NCBI GenBank assembly: GCA_022841625.1 | Contig: JALHRD010000030.1 | Location: 1 to 60,956 of the forward strand | DNA length: 60,956 nt | Direction: 5' to 3' | Source of the DNA: Xanthobacteraceae bacterium | Lineage (GTDB): Bacteria; Pseudomonadota; Alphaproteobacteria; Rhizobiales; Xanthobacteraceae | Shown here: positions 40,651 to 49,956 of the stretch, one piece after another | How positions within the stretch are numbered: position 1 is the stretch's first letter | Layout: each line of letters starts with the position of its first letter | Translations under genes and position numbers: made by a program | The notes under the pieces: generated by a model | Told to the model about the DNA's origin: nothing | Databases searched by the model: none | The model's input: only the letters and a program-made list of their open reading frames with translations

Positions 40651-41428
40651 ATGCGATGCGTGAAGGTCGTTGCAACACTTTCGCTTTGCGCCGCCACGAC
40701 ATTTTTTTGCGTTGGCCCAATCTTCTTCAAAAGACGATCGGTCGATCCCTCTCGATAGCAATGTATCAGTGCTCGGAGCGGATTGGTTCAGTAGCTCAGT
40801 CTGCTTGGACGGCGACGACAGGTCGCTTCATTTCAGAATCGGAAGCCAGATCTTTCGCGCGCCTCCTGAAACGGTTGTTCGTGGAATGTTGGCCAAAGCG
40901 GCCGTTCACGGAACCAAGGCTCCAGGAGAATCAGCCTTCAAATTGACGGCCCGGGTCCCTCGCCAAGCGGGTTGCCGGTCAACACCCCTTGTTTTCGGGC
41001 AGATCGAACTAAAGTCCGACGGGCCGCTGACGAATTCCGTCATCCTGTCTGAAAGCCAGGATCGCCCGGATGGGATTTCGATAGTCGCGAAATACATCCA
41101 GCACCTTCAAAACAATGGATCGTGCAAGGCAACAAAGGACCCTAGTTTGATAACATGCGTTGGAAGCCGCACGGAAAATGGAAAGACAATCAACCTCCTT
41201 TTCATGGTGGTTTCAGCGGGCGGCGTCATAGTCCATACGGCGTCCGGGGTTCCCGTTCATGTGCGGTGCGACGAATTGGCAACGCGTTTGTTCTGCGTTG
41301 TAGCGGATGATTTCGAAAATGGCGTTGCTGCAAGAAGTTTGGTTGACCCAGAGGGCCTATCGGCTGGCGACGTCCGCAGGTGGCACGAGCGGCTGATCAA
41401 GTTTGTGGCGGAGCGAAGGGTGCCTTAG
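40651..41428 (+). pseudogene. Secreted hypothetical protein, frameshifted at a T7 tract
   Basis: A signal peptide MRCVKVVATLSLCAATTFF starts at ATG 40651, but the frame then closes. The main body (from ALAQSSSKDDRS onward, to LIKFVAERRVP) lies in the +1 frame. Dropping one T from TTTTTTT at 40702-40708 joins them as ATTFFALAQSSS, a textbook signal-peptidase site. The mature part of about 235 residues has several Cys and no motif I recognise. It may be a true frameshift, slippage, or a sequencing error. Base composition seems slightly less GC-rich than its neighbours. Confidence 0.7.
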
Positions 41429-41438
41429 CACCCAGCTG

Positions 41439-42749
41439 TCATACCTTGCCGCCGAACACGCGCTTGAAGATTGTATCGACGTGCTTGAAGTGATGGCCGA
41501 GGTCGAAATTGGCCGTCAGCTCCGATTCGCTGAGGTGCTGGCGTACGTCCTTGTCGGCCTTGAGAAAGGCGAGGAAATCGCCCTCGCCGCGCCAGACCCG
41601 CATGGCATTGCGTTGAACCAATCGATAGGCCTCTTCGCGCGCAACGCCGGCTTGCGTCAAGGCGATTAGGATACGCTGCGAGTGCACCAGCCCACCAAGC
41701 CGGTCGAGATTCTTGCGCATGTTTTCGGGATAGACCACGAGCTTGTCGACGATGCCGGCCAGCCGCGCCAGCGCAAAATCGAGCGTGGCGGTGGCGTCCG
41801 GTCCGATCATGCGTTCGACTGACGAATGTGAGATGTCGCGTTCGTGCCAGAGCGCGACGTTTTCCAGAGCGGGCGTCACATAGGCGCGCACCATGCGTGC
41901 GAGGCCGGTCACGTTCTCCGACAAGACCGGATTGCGCTTGTGTGGCATGGCCGACGAGCCCTTCTGGCCCTCCGAAAAGAATTCCTCGGCTTCCAGCACT
42001 TCGGTGCGTTGCAGATGGCGGATCTCGACGGCGAGCCGTTCGACTGACGAGGCGACCACGCCCAGAACTGCGAAAAACATCGCATGACGGTCGCGTGGGA
42101 TGACCTGTGTCGAGACCGGCTCGACCGCGAGCCCCATCGCTTTTGCGACATGGGCTTCGACTCGGGGATCCACTTGCGCAAAGGTGCCGACCGCGCCGGA
42201 AATGGCGCAAGTTGCGACCTCATCGCGCGCCGTCTTGAGGCGCGCCTTGGCGCGGTCGAACTCCGCATAGGCCTGCGCCAACTTCAGCCCGAAAGTCGTC
42301 GGCTCGGCGTGGATGCCGTGCGAGCGGCCGATGGTCGGCGTCATTTTATGTTCGGTCGCGCGGCGCTTGAGGGCCGCCAACAGCTTGTCCGTATCGGCGA
42401 TCAGCACATCGGCTGCGCGCACCAGTTGCACGTTGAAGCAGGTATCGAGCACGTCGGATGAGGTCATGCCGGCATGCACGAAGCGCGCCTCAGGCCCGAC
42501 GATCTCCGCCAGATGGGTCAGGAAGGCGATCACGTCATGCTTCACCTCGCGCTCGATGGCGTCGATGCGGGCGATGTCAAACCTCGCGCCCCGCCCCTTG
42601 TCCCAGATCTTTTTGGCAGCGGCCTTTGGGATGATCCCGAGCTTGGCCATGGCGTCGGCGGCGTGCGCCTCAATCTCGAACCAAATGCGGTAGCGCGTCT
42701 GGGGGTCCCAGATGGCGGCGATTTCGGGACGGGTATAGCGGGGGATCAT
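41439..42749 (-). CDS. purB: Adenylosuccinate lyase
   Basis: A 436-residue member of the fumarase/aspartase superfamily acting twice in purine synthesis. The active-site segments are present: GMTSSDVLDTCFNVQLVRAA, GRSHGIHAEPTTFGLK, and the flexible signature loop GSSAMPHKRNPVLSENVTG with its catalytic Ser. It begins IPRYTRPEIAAIWDPQTRYR. Complete. Its 3' end is partly duplicated at 39245 and 39026. Confidence 0.97.
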   Translation of the reverse strand: MIPRYTRPEIAAIWDPQTRYRIWFEIEAHAADAMAKLGIIPKAAAKKIWDKGRGARFDIARIDAIEREVKHDVIAFLTHLAEIVGPEARFVHAGMTSSDVLDTCFNVQLVRAADVLIADTDKLLAALKRRATEHKMTPTIGRSHGIHAEPTTFGLKLAQAYAEFDRAKARLKTARDEVATCAISGAVGTFAQVDPRVEAHVAKAMGLAVEPVSTQVIPRDRHAMFFAVLGVVASSVERLAVEIRHLQRTEVLEAEEFFSEGQKGSSAMPHKRNPVLSENVTGLARMVRAYVTPALENVALWHERDISHSSVERMIGPDATATLDFALARLAGIVDKLVVYPENMRKNLDRLGGLVHSQRILIALTQAGVAREEAYRLVQRNAMRVWRGEGDFLAFLKADKDVRQHLSESELTANFDLGHHFKHVDTIFKRVFGGKV

Positions 42750-42860
42750 GCCAAGCCTGCTGAATGTCGGAAGATTACGACGCGGGCGACTGTCGCATTC
42801 CGATGCGAAGGGTTCAATCCAGGCTGGCCTCGCATCGGAGGTGCAAATAAGCGTGGCGGT

Positions 42861-43643
42861 TCAGCGCACCCGGCTGGTCACCGTCATGAAGCGCCGGTCC
42901 GGTCCCTCGAAGCCGGGATAGAAATACTGGATGACCACCGCCAGCGCCGACAAACCATCGGGCAGGGGCAGCGTGTGGGCTTCCGCAATGCCATAGCGCT
43001 CCGGGCAGCCGCGCGCCGGCGGAATGGTTTGGTCGCGGTTGAGGTGGATGGTCGGCCGGCTCTTGCGCTCCAGCGTCAGCCCGAAGCCGACCGGATGCGC
43101 GCCCGACCCCGCTTTTTTACAGCGCGGCAGCGCGATGTCGAATTCGCGCAGCGCCAGCCGCGCGTCGGCGCCAAAACGATTGGTGGGCAAGGTCATGGAT
43201 CCGGAGGCGGCTTGCATGATGGTCTTGACCTGCTCGGGCGAGAGGAGATCGCCGGCCCGGCTGTCCGGCGTCGATGCGATCATTTGTCCGGCACCCGAGA
43301 TGCCGAACTCGCGGAGCGGCGTGGCAGCGCTGGTCGCCGCCCTTGCGCGGACCGCAGCAAGCTGTTGGTCGCGCGGTTGCTTGCTCAGGTCCGGATGATC
43401 GGGACTCATGAGCACGGCAACGGGCATGCCCTTAATCGTACGGCCACCGACGATTTCGATGGCGGTGACGATTGAATAGAGCGCGCCTGAACCGTCCTGC
43501 TCGCCGTACTGCTCGAATGCGAAATAGCGCCCGTCGGAAGAAAAGCCGAGCACATGAAGCGCTGCGCCATCGCCGGCGCATGTTTCCGAAGCCCTCGCCG
43601 TCAAAGCGAGGACAAGCAGGGCCGCGGTGCCGATTCGCGTCAT
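42861..43643 (-). CDS. DUF2259 secreted protein
   Basis: A 260-residue protein with an N-terminal signal (TRIGTAALLVLALTARASET). The mature part opens with the DUF2259 hallmark LGFSSDGRYFAFEQYGEQDG, and further on has FGLTLERKSRPTIHLNRDQT and a C-terminal PGFEGPDRRFMTVTSRV. Predicted periplasmic. Function of the family is unknown. It lies between purB and rpe on the same strand. Confidence 0.85.
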   Translation of the reverse strand: MTRIGTAALLVLALTARASETCAGDGAALHVLGFSSDGRYFAFEQYGEQDGSGALYSIVTAIEIVGGRTIKGMPVAVLMSPDHPDLSKQPRDQQLAAVRARAATSAATPLREFGISGAGQMIASTPDSRAGDLLSPEQVKTIMQAASGSMTLPTNRFGADARLALREFDIALPRCKKAGSGAHPVGFGLTLERKSRPTIHLNRDQTIPPARGCPERYGIAEAHTLPLPDGLSALAVVIQYFYPGFEGPDRRFMTVTSRVR

Positions 43644-43668
43644 GCGCGCCAGCCTAGTGCCGCCAGTC

Positions 43669-43711
43669 TGAAGTTCCTACACCAGCTGCGGCAAATTCAG
43701 ATAGGAACTTC
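43669..43711. repeat. GAAGTTCCTA hairpin
   Basis: GAAGTTCCTA (43670-43679) and TAGGAACTTC (43702-43711) form a 10-bp stem with a 22-base loop, between the DUF2259 and rpe genes. It may belong to a rhizobial REP-like family. It is unrelated in sequence to the CTAGTGG repeats. Confidence 0.6.
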
Positions 43712-43770
43712 GGAAACCGGGCATTCGCCGAGTTGACCCGTCGCAATGCGCAACTTTTCGTGGCGCCGCT

Positions 43771-44457
43771 TTACGCCGCTTCGCCACGCGCCAGCGCTGC
43801 CGCATGACGGATCTTGGCGATATTGGCGCGATAGGCGTCGGGCGTGCCGCCCTTGAACACCGCCGAGCCTGCGACCAGGACATTGGCGCCGGCTTGCGCA
43901 ACCAGCGGCGCGGTCTCCGGCGTAACGCCGCCATCGACTTCGATATCGATCGGGCGCGTCGCGCAAAGTGCGCGCAGCCGCGCCACTTTCTCGACCGCGA
44001 GCGGAATGAAGGCTTGGCCGCCGAATCCGGGATTGACCGACATCACCAAAATGAGATCGACCAGATCGATCACCGGCTCGATGGTCTCAAGCGGCGTGCC
44101 TGGGTTGAGTGTAACGCCGGCCTTCTTGCCGAGCGCGCGGATTGCCTGCAACGAACGGTGGACGTGCGGTCCGGACTCCACATGCACCGTGATGATGTCG
44201 GCACCAGCCTTGGCGAAGGCCTCGAGATAAGGGTCGCACGGCGCAATCATGAGGTGAACGTCGAGCAGTTTCTTGGTGTGCGGGCGCAACGCCTGCACCA
44301 CCGCGGGGCCGATGGTGATGTTGGGAACGAAATGGCCGTCCATCACATCGACATGAATCCAGTCGGCGCCGGCGGCGTCGACCGCGCGCACTTCCTCGCC
44401 CAGCCGGGCAAAGTCGGCGGAAAGAATTGACGGGGCGACGAGCAGCGGGCGGCGCAT
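43771..44457 (-). CDS. rpe: Ribulose-phosphate 3-epimerase
   Basis: A 228-residue TIM-barrel enzyme of the pentose phosphate and Calvin pathways. Motifs: [17 protein letters not shown], the metal-binding [38 protein letters not shown] and [12 protein letters not shown] with the second active-site Asp. GGAGGG lies upstream of ATG 44457; a much longer frame to 44658 is not supported. Confidence 0.96.
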   Translation of the reverse strand: MRRPLLVAPSILSADFARLGEEVRAVDAAGADWIHVDVMDGHFVPNITIGPAVVQALRPHTKKLLDVHLMIAPCDPYLEAFAKAGADIITVHVESGPHVHRSLQAIRALGKKAGVTLNPGTPLETIEPVIDLVDLILVMSVNPGFGGQAFIPLAVEKVARLRALCATRPIDIEVDGGVTPETAPLVAQAGANVLVAGSAVFKGGTPDAYRANIAKIRHAAALARGEAA

Positions 44458-44548
44458 GCGACCCTCCTGAAGGCCCGTCGCGTAACACGTACGGGGGTTC
44501 CGGGGCAACGTGCGGCTGCGGCCTGCCCCCAGATGTTGCCTTTCGCGT

Positions 44549-45601
44549 TTACTTTGTTGGTAGACGCAGATTGGCGAGATCGGTGGCGACGAGGACATTG
44601 CCGGCGAAGCCGGCAGCCCGTGCGGCCTCCTGATAGGCGGCTGCGCTGAGCGGGCCACCGGGCACCTTCCACAGGCCCTGCGATGGAGCGCCGGGGGCTG
44701 GGATCAGGTGGGTCAAAACGAGATGCTTGGCACCCGCACGCTGTGCCATCGCACCAAGGTCGGAAGCCGAACTCTGGCGATGGTAAATCGGCGCTGGCAT
44801 GCCGCTGCCGTGTTCCGGGCCCATCACCGGGTGAATCGCCGAATGCACGATGATGTCGACGCCTTTGGCGAGCATTTCAACCTGTGCGGAGGTCGATGCG
44901 GGGCGCGGTGGCGCGGGTGTGTCGTTGCCGGCGTCGCCGCCGATCACCACGCTGCCGGCGGGCGTATCGACGCGATAGGACGCATGTCCCGAAATGTGGG
45001 TGGAGCCGATTGCGCTGACCCGGACATCGCCCGACGACCAAACGAGCTGCGGCGCGTTGGTGGGCTGGAAGGTCCTTAAGTTCGCGAGTACCGCCGGGCC
45101 TTCCGGCGGACGGCTCTTGTCCTCGGAGACGCGCTGCGCCACCTCGCCAGATTGAATGGATGCATCGGCGATATGGGCGACAAACTTCTTGCAACTGATT
45201 GTAAAGCCAAGCGGGCTCGCAGCGTCATCGCTGCATACGACATCAAGCTTTGGACTCTTGGGGAAAAGCAACCAGCGATGTTGAATCAGTTCGAAAAGAC
45301 CTTCGCTGTGGTCGTTGTGCATGTGGGTGAAAAAGACGGCGTCTACTTGCGATGACAGCACCTTGATTTGCGACCAGCGCAACAGCGTGCCGCGGCCAGC
45401 ATCGAATTGCAGCCGCACGGTGCTGCAATTGTCGGCGTCATCGCCGTAGCTGATCAACGTGCCGGGGCCGGCCTGGCCCTGATAGGCTTGCGGCCCGCCC
45501 TGTGCGCCGGTGACTGTGACCATCAGACATGGCGCAGCCTGGGCCGCCGGAGCGGAAAGCCATAGGCTGGCGGTCAACGCCGCTGCGACCAGTGTTTTCA
45601 T
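44549..45601 (-). CDS. Exported metallo-beta-lactamase-fold hydrolase
   Basis: A 350-residue predicted periplasmic metallohydrolase. The signal [20 protein letters not shown] is followed by [19 protein letters not shown] and the zinc motif [12 protein letters not shown] (H-x-H-x-D-H). Later ligands are likely in [19 protein letters not shown] and [10 protein letters not shown]. The layout is that of the RNase Z/arylsulfatase-like branch rather than true beta-lactamases. GGAGGG lies before ATG 45601. It is transcribed away from the flavoprotein gene at 45778. Substrate unknown. Confidence 0.85.
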   Translation of the reverse strand: MKTLVAAALTASLWLSAPAAQAAPCLMVTVTGAQGGPQAYQGQAGPGTLISYGDDADNCSTVRLQFDAGRGTLLRWSQIKVLSSQVDAVFFTHMHNDHSEGLFELIQHRWLLFPKSPKLDVVCSDDAASPLGFTISCKKFVAHIADASIQSGEVAQRVSEDKSRPPEGPAVLANLRTFQPTNAPQLVWSSGDVRVSAIGSTHISGHASYRVDTPAGSVVIGGDAGNDTPAPPRPASTSAQVEMLAKGVDIIVHSAIHPVMGPEHGSGMPAPIYHRQSSASDLGAMAQRAGAKHLVLTHLIPAPGAPSQGLWKVPGGPLSAAAYQEAARAAGFAGNVLVATDLANLRLPTK

Positions 45602-45777
45602 GATAGGGCCCTCCGAAGGGCAGCATGATGACACGCGACCGGGTGTTGCGCCAATAGACGCAATCGACGCGCCAGCAATTCACAAAGCCTGCTGCATTGC
45701 GCATGGCGTTACGATATTGATCGCGCCACCGCCGGCCCGGCCTTGGGTCGGGGCCGTTCTCTTGAGGAAGGATCGCC

Positions 45778-47019
45778 ATGGCGCGCACCGATGCTGTCAT
45801 TCTGGGCGCCGGCATCGTCGGCGTTTCGATTGCGCTGCATCTCGCCAAGCGCGGGCTCGCCGTTGCCTTGGTCGATCGCAATGGGCCGGGCGAGGGCACC
45901 TCCTATGGCAATGCCGGGGTGATCGAGGGCAACACGTTGCTGCCGCACCCGTTCCCGACCGCATTCGGCGCGCTGCTGAATGTCGCGCTCAAACGCGCAA
46001 CCGAAGCCAATTACCACCTGTCGTTTCTGCCGCAGATCGCGCCATGGCTGCTCGCATACCGCGCCAATTCGGCGATCGAGCGCCGCATTCTGTTCGCAAA
46101 CCGCACGCGACCGCTGTTCGCCGCCGCGCTCGCCGAGCACGAGGCGTTGATGCAGGAATCCGACGCCACGCGTTATTTGCGCAAGACCGGCTGGCTCAAG
46201 ATCTACCGGACGCAGGCGGCCTTTGCCGCGACCGCGCGCGAGCGCGAACTGGCCGGCGAATTCGGCCTGCCCCACGATGCGCTCGATTGTGCTGGCGCGT
46301 TGGCGCTCGAGCCGTCGCTCGCGCCGTCGTTCAACCATGCCGTCTACTGGCGAGGCTCCGCCAGCGTCAGCAACCCGTTGGCGTTGACGCGGGCCTATGT
46401 TGCGCGCTTCACCGCGCTCGGCGGGATTGTGCTGCGCGGCGATGCGCGCACGCTGCATCGCGCCGGCGATCGCTGGCGGGTCGAGACCGGCGAGGGTCCG
46501 GTCGACGCGCGCGAGGCGGTGGTCGCGCTTGGTCCCTGGGCGCCCGATCTGCTCAAGCCGATGGGCATCGACCTGCCGCTGGCGGTCAAGCGGGGCTATC
46601 ACCTGCATTTCCGGCCGCGCGGGAATGCCGGCCTGACCCGGCCCGTGGTCGATGCCGATCTCGGCTATTGCGTTGCGCCGATGGAGCAGGGGCTGCGTGT
46701 CACCACTGGCGCCGAATTTGCCCAGCGTGACGCGCCGCCGACGCCGGCGCAGTTCGATCGCCTGCTGCCCCAGGCCCGTGCGCTATTTCCGCTTGGTGAA
46801 GCCGTCGAAACCCAGCCATGGCTCGGCAGCCGTCCGTGCTTTGCCGATTCCCTGCCGGTGATCGGGCGGGCGCGGTCCGGGCTGTGGCTGGCCTACGGTC
46901 ATGCCCATTGGGGCCTGACACTGGGCCCGGCGACCGGCCGCCTGGTGGCCGAGATGCTGACCGGCGCAACGCCGTTCTGCGATCCGGCGCCCTATTCGGC
47001 CGAGCGCTTTACTCGTTGA
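45778..47019 (+). CDS. D-amino-acid dehydrogenase-like FAD oxidoreductase
   Basis: A 413-residue flavoprotein of the DadA/glycine-oxidase group. The FAD dinucleotide-binding motif is ILGAGIVGVSIALHLAKRGL near the N-terminus, followed by DRNGPGEGTSYGNAGVIEG. The C-terminal FAD loop is WLGSRPCFADSLPVIGRA and HAHWGLTLGPATGRLVAEML. AGGAAGG precedes ATG 45778. DadA-type enzymes deaminate D-amino acids at the membrane. The exact substrate is not evident. The gene converges on a polysaccharide deacetylase gene with an 11-base overlap. Confidence 0.88.
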   Translation: MARTDAVILGAGIVGVSIALHLAKRGLAVALVDRNGPGEGTSYGNAGVIEGNTLLPHPFPTAFGALLNVALKRATEANYHLSFLPQIAPWLLAYRANSAIERRILFANRTRPLFAAALAEHEALMQESDATRYLRKTGWLKIYRTQAAFAATARERELAGEFGLPHDALDCAGALALEPSLAPSFNHAVYWRGSASVSNPLALTRAYVARFTALGGIVLRGDARTLHRAGDRWRVETGEGPVDAREAVVALGPWAPDLLKPMGIDLPLAVKRGYHLHFRPRGNAGLTRPVVDADLGYCVAPMEQGLRVTTGAEFAQRDAPPTPAQFDRLLPQARALFPLGEAVETQPWLGSRPCFADSLPVIGRARSGLWLAYGHAHWGLTLGPATGRLVAEMLTGATPFCDPAPYSAERFTR

Positions 47020-47869
47020 CCGTGCGCACGACGCTCGAGGTCGGCTTCGCGCTCACGGTCGGCAGCTTGGCTTCCTTGCGGACTTCTTCGTCATAGGCCG
47101 CGATTGTCTTCACCGGTACTTTCCCCCGCATGTGGACGATCTTGTAGCCGCCGGCCTTGAGGTCATTGAGCAAGTCGGCGGCGGCGGCAGCGGTTGCCTG
47201 CTGGAAATCGTGCATCAGCACGATGCCTTTGCCGTATTTCTTGAGCTTCGTCATCACGGCTTGGCGCACCTGTTCGGGTTTGCGCATCTTGAAGTCGAAT
47301 GAATCCATATCGGTCGAAAAGATCGCAATGTTGCGTTCGCCGAGATAGGTCACGAGTTCTGGCGGATGGCGCAGCGCCGGGAAGCGGAAGAACGGCGCGG
47401 TCGGTCCGCCGACCGCCATGACCACCGCGCTGATGCCTTTCTCGATCTCGTCCTTGCCCTGCTGGACCGAGCGCCCCATGAGATTCTGATGGCTCCAGGT
47501 ATGGCTGCCGACCGAATGGCCGGCGGCGGCGACCTGCTTGAGGATGCCGGGCTCATAGGTCGCGTGCTTGCCGATCGGGAAAAAGATCGCGCGCGTGCAA
47601 TGGCTGGCAAGCGCCTTGAGCACCGCCGGCGTGCGCTGCGGCCACGGCCCGTCGTCGAAGGTCAGCACCACTTCGCCGGTCTCCAGAAAGTCGTGCTCGC
47701 GGAAATGCTCGAAGCCAAATCCGGGACCGCCGGTGGTGTCGATCTCGACCGTGCGCGCAACGCCAAGTGCGTTCGGATTGCCCGGACAGGATGGTGTTTG
47801 CGCAAGCACGGTGGCAGGCACCGACGAAACCGTGAGCGCGACGGCGCAGGCGGCGATGGCCAAACGCAT
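47009..47869 (-). CDS. Exported polysaccharide deacetylase
   Basis: A 286-residue predicted periplasmic carbohydrate esterase 4 (NodB homology) protein. The signal MRLAIAACAVALTVSSVPAT precedes the NodB core: VVLTFDDGPWPQRT with the catalytic Asp pair, then HSVGSHTWSHQNLMG with the metal His residues, FFRFPALRHPPEL and a late MHDFQQATAAAAADLLN. Such enzymes remove acetyl groups from peptidoglycan or other N-acetylglucosamine polymers. GGAGAG lies before ATG 47869. Confidence 0.9.
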   Translation of the reverse strand: MRLAIAACAVALTVSSVPATVLAQTPSCPGNPNALGVARTVEIDTTGGPGFGFEHFREHDFLETGEVVLTFDDGPWPQRTPAVLKALASHCTRAIFFPIGKHATYEPGILKQVAAAGHSVGSHTWSHQNLMGRSVQQGKDEIEKGISAVVMAVGGPTAPFFRFPALRHPPELVTYLGERNIAIFSTDMDSFDFKMRKPEQVRQAVMTKLKKYGKGIVLMHDFQQATAAAAADLLNDLKAGGYKIVHMRGKVPVKTIAAYDEEVRKEAKLPTVSAKPTSSVVRTVNE

Positions 47870-47968
47870 GGACTTCTCTCCCAATTCAATAGCGCGACGG
47901 TGATGTGTCGCCATTAGCAAACCATCATAAGGCTAAGTCAAGGCGGCGACTGCGCGCTTCCAAGCTCC

Positions 47969-48967
47969 TTACCTGGCTGCGGAAAATCGATCGCGCCAGG
48001 CCGGCGTGGCGCCAGGGAACGGCAGTGCCTTGGCCTCATAGACGGCCCGCGCGGTGGCGCGCGCCAGCACGTCGGCGGCGGTGCTGCCAAGTTCGGCAAG
48101 ACCATGGATTGGATCGGGCGGGGGCCGCCGCCCGGTCGCTGCCGCGAATACCAGATCGCCGTCGAGCGGGGTGTGCACCGGGCGTATGGCACGCGCAAGC
48201 CCGACCTGCGCCATGATCGCCAGGCGCTTGGCCTGGACCTTGTTCAAGGTCGCGTCGGTCGCGATCACCGCCAGCGTGGTGTTCTCGCCGCTGTGGCCTT
48301 TGGTGCGAAAGGCCAGCGCTGCGTCCGGCAGTGGCGTCGGCAGGCCGTGTCCGCCGAATTCGGCGTTGCGTTCATAGGGTGCCGCCCAGAACCATGGCCC
48401 CGCGCCGACGGTGATGCTGCCGGCCGCATTGACCGCAACCAATGCGCCGAGCGTGATGTCGCCCACGGTCGCCGAGGCCGAACCGATGCCACCCTTGAAA
48501 TTGGCAGTGGTCGCGCCAAAGCCCGCTCCGACGGTGCCAAGGCTGACGGCGCTGCCTGCGGTCGCCGCCGCCGCATAGCCAAGTTCGCGATAGGGTGGGT
48601 AACGGTCCCAAGTCTTGTCGCCGCCATTGGCGAGGTCGAACAGGATTGCGCCGGGCACGATCGGCACGCGCGCCGTACGGATTGCAAAGCCGCGGCCTTG
48701 TTCGGCCAGCCGTGCCATCACGCCGGCGGCGGCTTCCAGGCCAAATGCCGAGCCGCCGGACAGTGCGATCGCGTCGATCCGCTCGATCGTCATCGATGGA
48801 TCGAGCAGCACGCTTTCGCGGGTGCCGGTGCCGCCGCCGCGCACGTCAATACTCGCCACTGCGGGTTCGTCGAACACGACGGCGGTGACGCCGGACGCGA
48901 GCCGCGCATCGTCGGCATGTCCGACGGTCACGCCTGCGACATCGGTAATGAGATTGCGTGGGGCCAT
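47969..48967 (-). CDS. P1 (DmpA)-family peptidase
   Basis: A 332-residue Ntn-type aminopeptidase of family S58 (DmpA, L-aminopeptidase D-Ala-esterase/amidase). It opens NLITDVAGVTVGHADDARLA and has VRGGGTGTRESVLLDP and DAIALSGGSAFGLEAAAGVM. The autoprocessing site is in FKGGIGSASATVGD, with likely cleavage before Ser163. The start is uncertain: ATG 48967 begins like homologues, while 49000 and 49027 are also in frame and none has a strong ribosome binding site. Substrate not predictable. Confidence 0.87.
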   Translation of the reverse strand: MAPRNLITDVAGVTVGHADDARLASGVTAVVFDEPAVASIDVRGGGTGTRESVLLDPSMTIERIDAIALSGGSAFGLEAAAGVMARLAEQGRGFAIRTARVPIVPGAILFDLANGGDKTWDRYPPYRELGYAAAATAGSAVSLGTVGAGFGATTANFKGGIGSASATVGDITLGALVAVNAAGSITVGAGPWFWAAPYERNAEFGGHGLPTPLPDAALAFRTKGHSGENTTLAVIATDATLNKVQAKRLAIMAQVGLARAIRPVHTPLDGDLVFAAATGRRPPPDPIHGLAELGSTAADVLARATARAVYEAKALPFPGATPAWRDRFSAAR

Positions 48968-49135
48968 GGCCGCGAGAATATCAGAGTTTGGAACGGGCAT
49001 ACCGCCGATTGGCGGAGTTAATCCCATCCCGGTGGGGTTCGGCGTTAACCGCATTGCGGCCTGGGCGCGATCAATTTGCCGCGAGACGGCGCCAGCCGCC
49101 TTGCAATCGCCGCCTGGGCGTCGCATCGAAGGGCC

Positions 49136-49870
49136 ATGACGCCGGATGTCTCCATCTTTGCTGCGCTGTTTGCGGGGCTAATCAGTTTCCTGTCGCCCTG
49201 CGTGCTGCCGCTGGTGCCGCCCTATCTGATCTATCTCACGGGGGCGTCGGTCGAGCGGTTGGCGGACGCTGAGCCGGAGCCGCTGGTCAGGCGCGACGCG
49301 ATGATCGCGGCCTCGCTGTTCGTTTTAGGCTTCTCAACGGTGTTTGTCGCGCTCGGCGCGGCCGCGAGTGTGGTCGGCGGGCTGCTGCGGCTCTATTCCT
49401 ACGAGCTGTCAATCGTCGCCGGCATCGCCATCATCGTCATGGGGCTGCACTTCCTCGGACTCACGCCGATTGCGCTGTTGCACCGGCAGGCGCGTATGCA
49501 AATGCCGAAACCGGTCGGGTTGTGGGGCGCCTATGTGATGGGGCTGGCTTTTGCGCTGGGCTGGACGCCCTGCATCGGGCCGATCCTTGCGACCATTCTC
49601 ACCATTGCGGCGTCGGAGGCGACAATGGCGAAAGGCGCCGGCCTGCTGGCGGTCTATTCACTCGGGCTTGGCGTGCCGTTTCTAATCGCGGCGTTTGCAG
49701 TCGAACCGTTCGCCGCGTTCCTCACGCGCTTTCGCAATAAACTCGTTTATGTCGAGAAGGCGATGGGCGGCCTGTTGGTGCTTACCGGCCTGGCTTTCCT
49801 GTTCGGCTTTTTCACCCAGCTCAATACCTGGCTGATCGAGATGTTTCCGATACTCCAGACGATCGGGTAA
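49136..49870 (+). CDS. ccdA: Cytochrome c biogenesis protein CcdA
   Basis: A 244-residue six-helix membrane protein that carries reducing equivalents from cytoplasmic thioredoxin to periplasmic thiol systems for cytochrome c maturation. The two redox cysteines are in FLSPCVLPLVPPYLIYLTG near the N-terminus and in LGWTPCIGPILATIL at mid-length, each in the family's Pro-rich setting. GAAGGG precedes ATG 49136. It is divergent from the peptidase gene and convergent with livK. Confidence 0.95.
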   Translation: MTPDVSIFAALFAGLISFLSPCVLPLVPPYLIYLTGASVERLADAEPEPLVRRDAMIAASLFVLGFSTVFVALGAAASVVGGLLRLYSYELSIVAGIAIIVMGLHFLGLTPIALLHRQARMQMPKPVGLWGAYVMGLAFALGWTPCIGPILATILTIAASEATMAKGAGLLAVYSLGLGVPFLIAAFAVEPFAAFLTRFRNKLVYVEKAMGGLLVLTGLAFLFGFFTQLNTWLIEMFPILQTIG

Positions 49871-49956
49871 GCACGATGAAGTGGCGGCGCACGCGTGGCC
49901 AGGATTTTACTTGGCGGCGTGTGCGTCGCTAGTAAGTGAGCCGGACAGAGCCGGGC

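Noticed and set aside
43669-43711. FRT-like recombination site
   Set aside because: The arms GAAGTTCCTA/TAGGAACTTC match the ends of an FRT site, but the arms are only 10 bp and the spacer is 22 bases instead of the FRT layout, so a chance or REP-like hairpin is more likely.
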